Positions 23,245 through 36,334 of a stretch of 64,000 bases of DNA are shown one piece after another. The notes under the pieces are model-generated. The model did no database searches. It was not told where the DNA came from and saw only the letters and a program-made list of their open reading frames with translations. Position 1 is the first letter of the stretch. Every line of letters starts with the position of its first letter. The translations under genes and the position numbers were made by a program. The DNA is taken from positions 45,567 to 109,566 of the forward strand of contig JAHQIW010000455.1 in the NCBI GenBank assembly GCA_019055375.1, in the 5' to 3' direction. The DNA comes from Parelaphostrongylus tenuis (lineage: Eukaryota > Nematoda > Chromadorea > Rhabditida > Metastrongylidae).

Positions 23245-23940
23245 ACAGTTTTAACGACAAAATACGCCTTGCTATCACGTTAGTTAGCCCGTCGTTCGAA
23301 CTTCGCAGAAGACACTGTCATCAGTTATATAGAAAAGTTTATATGATGGGAATACTTCGTCTTTATGAAATGTTAGTGTATTAAAACTCATTTTGAGAGC
23401 ATTTAACGACAGAAATACGCAGAAGGAGTGAAATCGGTGTGTTCAGTTCCAAAATTGCCACAATAAATTGTGCCTGTTGTGGAGACATAACAGAAAAATT
23501 TAATCTACTCGCTTCCCACTCCCATAATGCAATAGAACAACATCTATTATATACACTGATAAAGTGTTCAACTCCAGAATTGTACTAATAATCAATAAAA
23601 GTTTTGAGAGTAATCAGTAAGTGATATCGCATACAGTAAGTGCATCCTTTAAGCCAAACTATTGCTTGTCTTGTAAATTTCAATCAATATAATGATTTAC
23701 GTGTATTTTTGGAATGCCGGGACGTTATAACTGGAAGAAATATACCGTAATATTGATTTAAGAAATATAAAATGATTATGTCATCGGGCATTTGAATATT
23801 TGTATATCTGCGGCAATGTATTGATCGTTTATTAATCGCTATCTGTTTGAAGAAATCAGTCAATGAACAATATAATCACCATCATGATCAATAAAATGCA
23901 GCCACACGCTAGGCAAAGATTGGGACTGTCGCCCTGGCAA
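23245..23940. other. No gene recognised
   Basis: AT-rich, without recognisable genes or repeats. Confidence 0.35.
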
Positions 23941-23944
23941 CAGT

Positions 23945-24526
23945 GAGGCTGTGCAACCGAAGAACAGCGCGATTACTCCTCAAGTGGTTCTATTCTTTAC
24001 ATCTTTTTGTTCCGCACATGCTGCTTCAGCCACGAACCTCCTTCTTCGAGGGATCCTGCTCGGTTGGTCGCGAGGGCACGTGGCGCGTCGCCATGTGGTG
24101 GATAGGGGAATAAACGCGAGCCAAAAGCGACCGTGTGCGTCCCAGAGACGCAGGTGGGTTCAGAAGATGAGCTCCCTGCTTCTTCAGCGCCGACATGACA
24201 AAAACTCTATTTCTACTAGTCAAGTCACCCAAAAGCCTGCATTCAAGCGGTTAGGAAGTACATGGGAGGCTGTTAGGAGTCGCTTCCAACAAATAAGCTC
24301 CTCCCGTTCCTCCGAGAGAAACTGGCAAGCCACTCGTGATTATCCAGTCCCCACGTTTAGATCCTGGCAATCTATACGTTGGCTATCAAAATGCCAAAAG
24401 CAGTAACAAGTATGGACCTCATTTCCCTGATCCCGAAAGAGCCCCTGGTACGGCAGCGCGAGGTAGGACGAGTGCGGAGAGGCTGCTAAAATCTCAGGGC
24501 CGTAATAGGCTGCCAAAATCGAAAGG

Positions 24527-24528
<2 letters not shown>
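23945..24528 (+). other. GC-rich block, possible retroelement 5' fragment
   Basis: Noticeably richer in G+C than its surroundings, with long overlapping open frames on both strands (151 codons at 23951-24406, but with low-complexity R/S/Q-rich content). The phrase GAGTGCGGAGAGGCTGC and the run into a TA microsatellite suggest the end of a mobile element. No domain is recognised. Family unknown. Confidence 0.3.
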
Positions 24529-24561
<33 letters not shown>

Positions 24562-24642
24562 TATAAATATATATATATATGTATTTATTTATATGCATAT
24601 ATATACATATAAATGCATATATATATATATATATATACTGGA
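24529..24642. repeat. (TA)n microsatellite
   Basis: Nearly pure TA/CATA dinucleotide runs. ORFs translating to alternating isoleucine and tyrosine here are artefacts. Confidence 0.95.
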
Positions 24643-24667
24643 TTGAGTTCTCGGTGTGATCGATCCT

Positions 24668-24930
24668 TAAGCGACGCACCATGCATTCGTCTTCAAATTG
24701 TGATTTCGTTTGCTCTGATTGAAAGATATGTGACTTTTACAAAGACTCGCAGAGGCCTTCCGCTGAGCCGAGTTAGTGCTGCTGCGTATCCTCTCGGAAA
24801 AGTCTGAGACTCGTTTGATACCAATTTACCGAATCCGGTGATATGGATAACTTGGTGAGCCATGAGCGCGAGATCGAAACCTTCGCCTCGTGTGCGACGC
24901 AGAGCACCTCTAAGCAATGCGCCACATGTG
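24668..24930 (-). repeat. SINE-B copy 2
   Basis: Parallel to copy 1 in order and orientation: head GTGGCGCATTGCTTAGAGG with GCTCTGCGTCGCACACGAGG, box-B-like GGTTTCGATCTCG, body ending at GCATGGTGCGTCGC. Confidence 0.75.
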
Positions 24931-24935
24931 CATAT

Positions 24936-26050
24936 ATATGTATATATTTGATGTAATTAAGCTTCCGACTGATTGCTGATAGTTCCATGAAGAGTCTTTG
25001 CCCAAAGAAAAAGCCTCCTTAAAACACAGTAAAAGCCAAAATAAAATTAAGCTTCACACGACCACAAGTTTTTTTTTCTTACCTCGCTCATATCTTGCCG
25101 AACGAAGCTCCTCTCTTAGTTTGTTGCTTTTCTTTTGGAAGGGGTAGTTCTCGCTACATTTGAAGGAATTGATGCCGGATTATTTCAGATTATCGACTGT
25201 CAGGTGATAAAATTTCCCCACATTTTAGTGACCTACAGTCAACAATGAAAGGCTTGAGATATGTTGTCAAATTATATCTCTTCGATATAGTTTACCTTCT
25301 CAATAGAGCATAGTAAAGGACGAAGTAATCGAAAATTGGTCACCTATTCAGCAGAAGAGTGGAGGATATTTTCAGAAGTGTCGCGCATATTGTGCGCTGT
25401 GGAATATATGGTATGCCGGCATATGGGCTGAGGCATAATCAAACCACAACAGCAAAAGATAAGAAAACAGAGCAAAAGCTGGCTGGATTTATTGTTGTGG
25501 AAATGCTTCGACGCGACATAAAAGCTGCAAATTCACATAGAAGTAGTGTTCCTCGTTTGTGTAAAATCCAAGGACTGGCTTTATTGAGTTGACGCAATGT
25601 TGGTATCAGTCCTGCCGTTCTCTCTGTTGTCATTGTGATTACACGGGATAGAATATTTTGCCCAAATACGGATGAAGACTTCATGATATATGTTTATTTG
25701 TGAACATCATGGAAGCACATCTTGCCCTACTGGTCAAGTTTTGCCATCGATGTGAAATATTCTGCTTAATCTTACTCTGTCTGTACCCACACTTCAAGGA
25801 TTTTCTAATTTCACTGCTCATTTTTCTATTTTATTTGATCTCTCATCGCAGTGTTTTTATCACTGAGCGGATCCCAGTACTTCTAACATTCAAATCGTTC
25901 TTCGTAGATCCGGAAAAGAAGTGGGGGAGGGGGGTGCAGCTTGGTTCCACGCGCGCTGAGACCAGCATCACAACCACTAAGCCACGGCGCCCCCTCTGCT
26001 TCTTTAGCAGTGAGAAAAGCAGATTTAGAGCTCTTAACTTTCATCAAGCT
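24936..26050. other. Unassigned; degenerate tRNA-like head at about 25915-25995
   Basis: The minus strand at about 25915-25995 has box-A-like CGTGGCTTAGTGGTTGTG with complementary ends GGGGGCG / CACCCCCC but a broken box B. Open frames at 25359-25592 (+) and 25439-25684 (-) overlap each other and match nothing I recognise. Confidence 0.3.
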
Positions 26051-26053
26051 TCA

Positions 26054-26215
26054 AGGATGCACCATGCGCTCATTTTTACCCAGAATCGTATTATGAGATG
26101 ACTGAATGCGCATCTGATCTTTTCAATAACTGTCGATTGCTTGACGATGTATCGAGCCGGTGCTACTATCCTCCCAAACAAATCTGGTCGCAATTGGCCG
26201 ATTCAAGGAGAGTAG
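26054..26215 (-). repeat. SINE-B copy 3, partial
   Basis: Matches the body of SINE-B (GGATGCACCATGCGCTCATT, then GAGCCGGTGCTACTATCCTC) but lacks the tRNA-like head. Confidence 0.55.
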
Positions 26216-26559
26216 AAAGCTTTCTGAGCTTTGTACGCAGAATCAAAGTGAGATGAAATACATATTCAATAATTTTGAGTCATATGTAAAATTTTGAAGC
26301 TCGGAGGTGGTGAGCTTGCCTCTTACCTTTTCCGCTCACGCGTGTTGATTAACATAACACAAATAACAAAAAATGGCATCAAAGCATGTTAAAGAAGCTC
26401 TTAGATGAAAATTCTTGTTGAATACATTTATGCAATAACTGTGGGCGAAATTGGGTCTAGTGACACTATGTGTTTACCGGACCAAACCGCTAACGGCTGA
26501 TGGCTGACAGATCAGTACCTCGCATCGCAGCAAAAATGATGGCAGACCAGAAAGCTCAT

Positions 26560-27625
26560 CAGTGCAATGCCTGAACGGTGTGGGTGGAGAGACCGAAACA
26601 CAGTTTAACATCCGACCAAGGTTCAGAGTTTTTCATATTACGTGCATCACCCGTCCTTCTATTGATCGTCGATTGAATCCAGCGGCACCAGCAACACTTG
26701 CATTTCTCCCTAGGGCGCAAGTATAGTCCAGTGGCTCTGCTTCGCTTTAGAAATTTTCCAAGCATCATACCTTTCTCTAGGCTTCGTAAAGAAGCCGTAT
26801 CAAAGGCTGGTGGTCTTCCTGGGGAGCGCTTGACATTCCGAGAAATCCAGTCGGTAACGGCTCTTGTTCATCGCTTGTCGTTGAAACGCATCAGTGTCCC
26901 GCTCACCCTACTTTCGATAGCCTGGTTTGTATAACGGCATCCCGAACCTTCGGTCGGTCACGCAGGTGGAAACTTCGATCCTTTTTGTTATCTGCAAGTT
27001 GCTGTATACTCCTAGCATCGATTTTTGAACTGCGCATTCAATAACGCCAAGTGTTCTTTCATCCTGCTTATGTCGCGACCAGATTTCTAAGTGCATACGT
27101 TAGGGCAGGGATAACCGTTCATTCAATTAAGTGGAAACAGAGTCGGATGTTCTTTGTCTTTTTGACTATCTCTTCTTCATTGACTACGCCCTCGATGCCC
27201 TTAAACGACCCCATGCCGCTCATTTCCTCCTGCTCAGTTCTGAAGCTAGGCCCTTTATCACGGTGATTTCACGATCTAGACAAGCGCAACTGGAGCATTG
27301 CGAAAATGTTCGTTTCATTGAGAACAAATGGGGGCATTCGCAACCCATCCGTTCCTCGTAAGCATCTTTTGTTAATTTAGTCGGAGAACATTCTTTGCAC
27401 AGACGTTGCCAAAATCACTTGACATGCAATCCACCTGAATGATGTTTGTTGTTTTAAGGACGATATCATCAGCAAAGTGAAAATGATTTGATTGTCGACC
27501 GCCAACTTTCACTTTCATATAATCCCATTCTAATGCGCGCATGACGTTTTGGAGAGCGGCAATGAATAATCTGCGCGAGACTGTGTATCGCCTTGCAGAA
27601 CCCCTCTCCTTATATCGATTGCAAT
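26560..27625 (-). pseudogene. RTE-type non-LTR retrotransposon fragment, reverse transcriptase
   Basis: Minus-strand pieces follow the RTE reverse transcriptase order with several frameshifts and stops: IRRGVLQGDTQSRAD, VGGRQSNHFHFADDIVL (the FADD box), GNVCAKNVLRLN, TRNGWVANAPI, ELSRRK.AAWG, then DERTLGVIECAVQ and a C-terminal part. The catalytic aspartates survive, but the frame is destroyed. 5'-truncated, with no endonuclease domain. Confidence 0.8.
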
Positions 27626-27629
27626 ATGA

Positions 27630-28345
27630 TTATTGAATGGCGTTATTTTTTTTTGAGATCCTTATATAGCTTACAATGGATCGCTGTGCTCCGAGTAGGG
27701 GCGCTCTGATTGTCAACAGCCTCTATGACTGCTTCTGTTTCAACAGATTCAAAGGCTTTCTTCGAATAGATGGAACTGAGACAGAGCGGTCTCTTGTAAT
27801 CTCGTAAACTTCAAAGAGTCTTGCGATCGTGTGATATTGCATATCACTCAACATTATTGCATATTTAACTCTGTCATCTTCCTATTATTTTTTATTTTCT
27901 GATTCAAACTCACTTATCAGCAACTGAATAGGTGAGAAAGTGTTTCTAAAAAGTAAAAAGTGCGTTCATTCTAGAATTTTCCACTTTTGAAGGTATCTGG
28001 AAGAGTGTTGATTGCCACTGGATTAAACAGCATGACAATTCACACTTAGTTCCTTTTACAACGACTTGAGTGTATATGTTTTCCGTAAGGTCGATATGAT
28101 TCTATATCGCTCAGTAATCTTGGTGAGAGTTTCAAAATTACTAAAAAAAACTTCATAAGTGAAGCACTACAACGCACGCACAGTTCAAGAGACGAAACAT
28201 TCTAAAGTTTCATTCTAGTTAATTTTTCCTCCATTGACTGGATGCTTTCTCATTAGCACATTCCCATTAGCACACGAAAATGTAGAAAAATGAAACCTTA
28301 TGACCCCAGTGATGTAAATTATTTGGAATGCTAACTTGGTTTTTT
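27630..28345. other. No gene recognised
   Basis: AT-rich sequence between an RTE remnant and an element-G copy; nothing supported. Confidence 0.35.
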
Positions 28346-28347
28346 TT

Positions 28348-29225
28348 CGGTTTTCCGGGGACAAATGAATAATCGGCCTCACTCGCTGGACATCAACATT
28401 TCATAGAACTGTTGGCAATCATTCAAGAGCCTCAATCTCTGGCTAGTGTCCTACATGGCCGTTTCTTGAAAAAGTCTTTCCATAGTCTGTAGCATCGAAA
28501 ATAAATTGCGTTCACATGCATTACTCGATAGTCTTTTTATCTCGTTTATATTTCGTTGAATAAAATTCGTTTCTTAGACTGCTACTACCTTTTGGTAGGA
28601 GAATTCTCTATGAATACAAAATTTGCTTGCTTTTTGAAGAAGTTGTTTTGATAGCGCTGTAGAAGGAAGAAAATACTTGTGATTTACACTTTCGCTGGAC
28701 AGAGTTCTTTCTTCAAGCTTTCAGTAATCACTCGATAGCAAAAGTTTCAATGATTCCAACTCTGTGTTTACTTTCTCGAAAAACCGTCTTACTACAGTGT
28801 AGTAGGGAAGTGAGATCGAGTTTCATACATTGGCGATCTTGTTCAGCGGCTAATCAACGTGCTGGAAGGCAGGGCGATCTCTCGATGATCTGACGCCTTG
28901 GACATGTGGGGTACAATATGCTATTCAATTTGAAATCTTCTTTCCAGTTTGAAAGAAACTCCGGACAAATTAATTGGTTAAGATAATACAAATTTTTCTT
29001 CAAACGTCCACATGTTTTTTGTGATCCCAGTCAGTTATGTGATAAAAATGTAGGCGCGCGGAGAGTTGAAACATAGTTTTATTTTGTATTCCACAGCGTT
29101 GCAGAAAGAGTCTGTTTGAAGGCGACCCCGTAGGAATGTAGCCAGGCATTTAGGCCTTTAATTGATTACTAACACTCCCATGAGACACAAGTTTCTGCCA
29201 GGGAATGAGGTCGAATAGGAAAACC
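28348..29225 (+). repeat. TIR element G, full-length copy
   Basis: Starts CGGTTTTCCGGGG, GAATAATCGGCCTCACTCGC, TGGACATCAACATTTCATAG; ends CTAACACTCCCATGAGACAC, then CCAGGGAATGAGGTCGAAT, the inverted form. Interior shared with 44682-45560 and 57295-58065, in the same orientation. No transposase is encoded. Confidence 0.72.
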
Positions 29226-29239
29226 AAAAGGAACCATAA

Positions 29240-29910
29240 CGTTCTTACCAGAAGTATAAAATTATATTGCCATTATGATTTATATTTATGAAGAATTTGG
29301 CAAGGCACTGAAAAAATCGCTTTCTGTGAGCTTTCGGATTTAAGTGTTCATTTCGTTCAAATTCTAAAAACTGCCGTTCTTAAGCTAACGCGTGGTCGGT
29401 ATCAGCTCCTGTAATTCTCGTTGCTGCCGCTGCCATTCAACAGGTGATTCTTCAGTTTCGCCTTTCATGGCCTGAAGTATTTTATGCAACACTTTTCAAA
29501 TGATCTGATGAACTATCTATGAGTACTAGTGAAGATCTCCAGTGCGGATGACAATAATCTGTTGAAGAATTGCCTCCAGCTTGTATACGTCGATGTGTCT
29601 GCATAAAAGAATAACTAGATGAGAAACCAAGAATTGGACAAAGTGTTCGGTTATATGCGCCGAGAGCGAGCACACAGCGGTGATGATTTTCAAGTGACTC
29701 TCACAATTGGCACAGAAGTATATAACATCAAAGCCTATGTAGCGCATTGATTGGGGTTCGAAGATAAGAAATGAATTTGAAAGACAACAACCGCACTATC
29801 ATGCTTGTTCTGTCGCCCTACTTCTGTTTAATTCATGATATAGGTGGGTGAGTTGACTTATAAACGAGTAGACAAGTCGGGTAGTATTATTCTTATTAGA
29901 AGTTCTTCGT
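29240..29910. other. No gene recognised
   Basis: Two overlapping minus-strand frames at 29482-29747 lack splice signals and family matches. Confidence 0.3.
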
Positions 29911-29914
29911 TGGC

Positions 29915-30130
29915 ACTACAGATTACGTACATCGCCTATTGTACCATTGATCATCGAATGACTTGAGCGAGCATTAGTGATACTTCCATTTATCCCTATG
30001 GCGTGCAAGAGTAGTTCCGTGAGTCCTTCTCGCTTCAGGTATCGTTGATCACCATATCTTTCTTCTAAGCTTTTTATGAAGAAACTACATGCTCTTGAAA
30101 AGATCACCTGCATTGCAGTGACAGTCTGTT
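29915..30130 (-). pseudogene. RTE retrotransposon 3'-terminal fragment
   Basis: Minus-strand FFIKSLEERYGDQRYLKREG matches the extreme C-terminus of RTE ORFs (usual form FFTKSLEERY...VPRERR). The DNA also aligns with 39620-39760 of the other RTE copy. Confidence 0.65.
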
Positions 30131-31864
30131 GCTCGATGGCTGATGAAACAAATATAGCAGTACCTTTTCACTGGGCCGTTTTCTAAAACACCGCTCAGAA
30201 TTCAATATACATCTTTGTCGGTACCCCAATATGTAGTGGTTCGGTTGAACAAAAAGGCGTGTACTATTGATGAGGCGTGATTTGAAGGCCGAAAGGTACG
30301 CCTATTACTCGAAGTGTCATAAGACATCTGCAAGGTTTTATATATGATATCAGATCAAACTGAATTTTGAGCAGGGCCCCAAAAGATAAAAGCAGTTGAA
30401 CAGAAAGGTATTTTATCATTTATTGCATCATGACTCGGCATCACAGTTACCACACTTAATGAATCAAAAGAAGAAAGCTCACATTAAAATGACCTTCTAT
30501 GCGGCTCAAAATCTTATAACCGTTGCAGCAACAAAGTCTTCCAAAATTTTCTTATCGCAGAGAGACATTTTCTTCTCAATAAACAAAAATTAGTGCAGTG
30601 TGCGTTCCGTTCAGATATCAAATTATCGCTCCAAATTCAAAACACATATCTCCTTCAGTACCTGAAACTGAAAGATCATCCGCTTCAGTAAATTATCGAA
30701 CATTTCTGAGAGCAGATCTTGAGCCACATAGGGATTTTGAAAGTCACAATGAGAGGTTCAAACTGTGCATATGCACCTCATTTAAATTTGTGTGACACAT
30801 CATGATCAAGGTCTAAAGTCAGCGTTTGAAGTCAACGCTAGACATTGCACGGTGGATTTTTCTACATAAGTCGAATAACAAAAAAAGCGGGAGCACTTTC
30901 ATTAGCCGTCGATGGAAGGCGTCCTATAAAAAGTGAATTGTTTTCGTACATAATTCAGTAATATCTAATCCACTTAGATGTAGTGAACTGTCATTCATTC
31001 AAAAACGAGAAAAAGGAAAGTATTAACATTTCCAGTAACTAAGTTAACGAAATCACAGACTAAAGCTAATATAGCGAATGAAAAACAGAATAATATAGCT
31101 GGAAATACATCGAAACTCACTACCGAGTCAAGAAATGGAATCATTATCATTATGGCGCTAATAATTGTTTTAGAAGCTTCCAATGGAACTGCATCCATGC
31201 TTATGGGACTGATGCAAATTTATTCCGTCACAAACGTCAAATAACAGAGGCCATAACACTGATTTATTGTTTTTATCATTTGACACCAGCATACAAATCC
31301 TCCTACCATGATCTTAAGCAAAATACGCTTGGCAACTTTTGAAACACAAGTATTCACTGATTCGATGAGCTGTGATCAACTATTTAGGCTATCGTAATTG
31401 AAACACTACGTTAACGTTAACAATTAGTCGACTTCTGTGGCACTCGATTTGTCTTCATGAGTACAAGTTCACAGCTCCTTGCAAGTTTTCCGAGACACTT
31501 CTTATTCTTACATTGAGATACTCTGAACTCAGCTACATCAACAGTTGACACTCCTTGGCAAGGTATGAAAAAAATCTGGGAGGTACCAACAGAATTCAAC
31601 ACATTGGTGGGGTAAATAAGAAGCAAACAATGTGATCTCTGAGCTTGTTGTAAATCTCATCTCTTCACTTTGATTACTCCTGTGCTTTTCAAACAATGCA
31701 CGATATCTAGGTAATCCTTTAGTCTATTTTCGCCCATAAAAAGTGAGTACTTTTCTCATAGAATCACACGTTACGACAGAGAGCATGCTCAGATTTTTGA
31801 CGAATTGAGAGAAAAGTTTATTTTAATTGTATAATGGAAGAACTTTAGTTATCTGTAGAGAATA
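30131..31864. other. Unassigned; repeat fragment at 30240-30335
   Basis: 30240-30335 resembles 2195-2275. The rest is AT-rich with short frames that I cannot support. Confidence 0.3.
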
Positions 31865-33190
31865 CTTGATAGGAAGCCTTTTGCTGAAAAGACTACCTAT
31901 CAGACCGTCAATAGATGTTTGAAAGCTTAAAGCAAACAATAATGTACTTCATTTTTGAAACTGCTTTTTTACAGCGCTGTAGCATTTGAAATAACATTAT
32001 ATTTCACACGTCGCGCAACATCGTGAGAATTTTTGTTATTTATTTGGAAGCATTTTCGTCGCTTTTATCATGTTGAGATTTTAGAAGAAACTTGCTCTAT
32101 AGCTATTGTGCTTAAGCTTTTTATTTTCACTTCATATTGGAAAAAACTGCCACTATGGCTAAGTCTAAGCTTTAAGGAGCCTAAGTACAGGCACGAAAAG
32201 CATATAAGCGAGTAGAAAAAACTTTCAAGCATTAGAGTCATGTGTTTTATTATGATATTTTGTCAAAAGCGAAAAAAAATTATTTCCGATGTCCGCCCTC
32301 AGTTTCCGCGCTCGTGCAGGACGTCTTTCGCAGCGGTTTATAGAGTTTGAGTAGTTATCCGATATCTTTAATCGGAAATGTATTTTCCTTTTCATTGCTT
32401 CTAAAGGCAAAAAATTGTGATCGTTATTTATACATTTCTCGTCAAACAAGGTATCTTCTTTAGACTTCTAAGAACCATTCGATTTCTTCAATCTTGAGAT
32501 TTACAGTATTGTATTTGTTTTTCAATAACGACCTTCCATGCGCTGCGACAGCCAAGAGAAGAATGAATTTCGCAGACTTGAATCAATTTCAACCCTGCTC
32601 CTTCTTCGATCTCTTCAAAAGAAAGTGGCTTCTGCATTTATCTTAACTTTCTAACATTTATCTATTCGCTCAAATTTTGAAATACTGATATTGTACCTCG
32701 TTATTAAATGATCGCATTACTGTTCTCTTCAGAGCAAAAATAAAATTATATCTCTCATTTGAACATTTCTAGTTAAAGAAAGCTTTTTCTTTAGACTGAA
32801 AGTGGGCAGATAACGAAAATGTGCCCAAAAGAATGCTAAATTTGATATTAAAGATTGCCTTCCACATGTAAATCGTTTATGTGTGGTCTACCGATTGCAA
32901 CTATCGACCAACTGCATCACATACTCTAGCCCACGTGTGTTTCCTACTGCAATGCGCAAAGCGGTATTCTCATTGAAACAAACGTAGTTTTAAAATCGCC
33001 TAAACTTGCACTATCGAAGTTACTCATAGTCAAAAGTATGAGTTTGCGCTTGAGATAAAAGCGCGATAAAGCGCAAGCATTATCTTATTTCAGGTGCTAC
33101 ATCGCTGTGAGAAGACTTTTATGAAAATGTATACTTGTGAATTTTAGAAGTTTAAATTTCTGAATGATAACTAGTAGTCCAGTGAAAATC
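31865..33190 (+). repeat. Diverged, longer relative of TIR element G
   Basis: Interior stretches (ACAGCGCTGTAGCATTTGAA, TTTCACACGTCGCGCAACAT) align with 47035-47785, and both ends carry degenerate versions of the subterminal motif with a CATTCGA/TCGAATG-type core. Boundaries are approximate. Confidence 0.45.
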
Positions 33191-33194
33191 TCTA

Positions 33195-34750
33195 TTTGCC
33201 AAAGAATTCTCCTTGAAAAAAACCCTGCACGATAACGGAAATAATCCTTTAGTGCAAAAAACTGCCGAAACGTGGAGTTTCTCAACTAATTTATCTGCAC
33301 TATATATAGAAAAATAAATCCCGGCACCAATTTGGACATAATAATCAAGGCATAAAATGATATCTTGGGGCCTTCTTTTAGCAGCAAAATGACATCTGGG
33401 CGAAACTAAGAGCAGAAATGCTACCAAAAATTGTATTGGTGCATAAAAACAACTCACATAGTCAATGCAAATTAATGGATAGCCCACTTAGAGGAAGTCT
33501 GTTGCGTGAAGACATGCTGAGTAGAATGACTGTCGGCTGTGACTTAAAAGCTCAATGTGATAATTTGTTTAGTCACTTTGAATAATCAGAAGGGGTATCA
33601 ACAACTTTATAAAATTTTACAGCTTCCAACAAGATCAATCAGTTATAAGATCAATGTAAAAGCTGAGAGAAATTTTTCTCTGCATTCCGAAGCAAATATT
33701 TTGCATATTTACGTCCTCTGCTGTAAAGCCAAACGTAATGGATTCCACCACTGCATTTTTCAAGAAGCAGCTTCTCTCCATTATCATATAGCAATGCTGT
33801 AATAATGACGTTTTCTCGACTAAGCCAATATGATAACTTCTGCATATCTTACTGCCTACATTATCATTTATCCATAGAAGTCTCTCATGCAAGTGAGCGT
33901 GCATTATAAATTCGCCTTGTTCGTTTGTAAATAAGGCCTAAATTGGTTCTTGTTCTCTGAGCAAAGTCCTTTTCCTTTACTTAATTACGCAAAATCGCCC
34001 AACGCGCCGATGCAGTTGGAGCAGAGAGTTCGGCTGTATGACCACTGTGCAGGACGGTAGTCATTCGCAGAAGGCAGTCAAACACGTTAGCAGATCGAGT
34101 ATTTCGTTGCACTCATAGGATTTCTCACTTCTTCAACGAAAGTAAGAGGCCAGCTGAATTTTATATCGAGCGAATATTGCATAATTTTTTGGAGTGACTT
34201 GTTATTAAAACTCACAAATAAGTTGAATCAAGCGCAAGAGTCTTATTATAGCTCTTACATCGCATTGTTTGATAATTAATAATTTCTTCTCTATTCTTAT
34301 TTTTATATTTCTTTTATCATCATACCGTTTTTCGCAGCTATAGGAGTACTGGAATATAAAAGCCACAAACTCAACCAAAAATGCATGAAAAGGCTAAGGT
34401 AACACGAAAATAATTTGGTTAGAAAACAACATAAAAGCTAGCCATTTCAGTAGCAAGAAGAGCACTGGACAGCACTCGTTCACTTCAACGCACATGTCTA
34501 TGGTAGAAAAGAAAGCGTAAAGCTATGAGGTGGTTACTCAAGAGCAATCATAATAGCAATTGTGCTCAAGTCTAATATAGTCGCTCATAACGTATTGCAA
34601 ACAGCCAAAATAGAGGCAGTATAGAAAAAGAAAAGATTTTCTGATGATCAGTCATTCGAATGTTGGAGGAAGGCGTTTCTTGGTAGGAACTGATGTGAAT
34701 TATTCAAATGCTCAATCAAGTTCTGAGAGCTGGTTATTCTCCATGCAGTC
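33195..34750. other. No gene recognised
   Basis: Overlapping frames at 33557-33904 on both strands have no family match and no splice support. Confidence 0.3.
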
Positions 34751-34754
34751 GCGC

Positions 34755-34930
34755 AAGAGAGCGGGCGATGCACTGGTTAAATATGCTCTGCGACACACAT
34801 AATCGATCGATCGATTGTCAGTCGCATGTACTCCCTTAAGGCTCATCACGTAATCTATCCTCTCGGAGTTGGTGACTCGGTACTAGACTTGTTTGACAGG
34901 ACAGCAGCATGGGCTTGATACAACGGTGAG
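34755..34930 (+). repeat. SINE-B copy 4, diverged
   Basis: GATGCACTGGTTAAATATGC, TCTGCGACACACA, CTATCCTCTCGGAGTTGGTG and GACAGCAGCA align in order with the SINE-B consensus on this strand. The head has decayed. Confidence 0.5.
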
Positions 34931-35024
34931 CTCTGAGAGTGGCCCTTTAGGCAGGATAAGCACCCAACCACTCTTAACGATCAGGGATTGGTCAGGCCAA
35001 AAGCTTTCTTTCCCTATACTTCAC

Positions 35025-35430
35025 AGGCACTTGTGCAGCCCATCCAACACGTGTGCTCCGGCCTTCGCAGCGTCGTCATTTGGGCAGGCTCCCTGTCTTT
35101 TGGCCAATCCTTGAGAAAGTCAATCGAGCGTGGTCATATGGATGTACACAAAACGAACGGTGTGATACTTCAAATATATCAGCCAGCAGCAATCGAGTGT
35201 AAAACACTCACGATCTAGTGACATATATCACTTAACGAAACGCGTGAATTGTGTGTCGTCGCCTACTCTATGTAGGGGGATGTAGAGGCTCCGAGATTAC
35301 TGGCTAAAGACCACGGACCTGCCAACTGACAAGACTGCTAAGGCCGAAACAAGTGTATTGAGCTGTACTAAAGCCATTAAAAGACCACATAACATGTTAG
35401 GTCAAAAAATAATTATCAAATAATTATGTT
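35025..35430. repeat. Fold-back family F, copy 2
   Basis: Shares CTTGTGCAGCCCATCCAAC, TTGGGCAGGCTCCCTGTCTT, AGCAATCGAGTGTAAAACAC and the end AAAAATAATTATCAAATAAT with copy 1. The left end is shortened. Confidence 0.7.
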
Positions 35431-35474
35431 TATAAAATTTCCGACAAGAATATCTTTTCGTCATTGGCTGTGTT

Positions 35475-36330
35475 TCAAAGAAAAAATATATACCTGCTGC
35501 CAAATCGAACCTACAAACGCCACTCGAAGTACTGTGAACCAATAAAGGTTAGCTTCTGCTTTGTTTCAATGCTTGGAGGTACTGCCTCGATTAGTTCATC
35601 TCAGATTGGCTACCAAATTGTAGATCGCAACGCAGATCGAAATAACAATAAGAACAACGTCATCTTTCCTCAGATCATTCAAAAATGGTTTTATACTTTT
35701 TAAGCATGCGAGAAATCGGTAAAATGTTTGAGTAATATTCTAATGGTCCTGAGTGATATTTGCGTGGAGCTCGATCACTACTTCACTTCAAGTAATCTTT
35801 CACAGGATTCCAGCATTTGTAAGGGATACGATTTTTCTCGCGCTTTCATCGTTGTAGATTATGAAAGTGAAACACAGGTTCTATTGTGTAGTTGTTTTTA
35901 TCTCGGTAGTTTGTTTCATAGTGTAATGAGGACAATTGCACGATATGAAATTGAGCCTCAAAGATGAACATGCTCCTTTTTCTTACTCTCCATCAGAGGA
36001 TTAAAACATATTCAAAGATGCTGAATTCTATGCAAAACTTTCGATCACAGGCGGAAGTTTAATGCACGTTTGGTCTAGAACGGTGGCGTGTAACCACTAT
36101 ATCCCTTTGCGGACGGTCAGGGTCAATATGACCCTCAGGTCGACACGCCGTTCGGGCGGTCCACGAGGAGTGGTGCTGTTCCAATACAAATTCGAGCTAA
36201 TAAAGCTCTCACAGGAACATTGTCATCAAAAGGCGAGAAAATATCACTAAGAAGACTCTTGTGTGAATGATTTTGTCAAGATTAACGCTGAGGCTGCCCA
36301 CAATCTTTCCTTCTTCAAAATAAACAGCCA
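35475..36330 (+). repeat. Dispersed repeat family B, copy 2
   Basis: Inverted counterpart of 2750-3640. Contains the frame with VELDHYFTSSNLSQD. Near 36100-36170 a GC-richer stretch includes the palindrome GGTCAGGGTCAATATGACCC. Confidence 0.6.
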
Positions 36331-36334
36331 CGTA

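Noticed and set aside
24494..24682. Open frame of alternating isoleucine and tyrosine
   Set aside because: Translation of a TA microsatellite.
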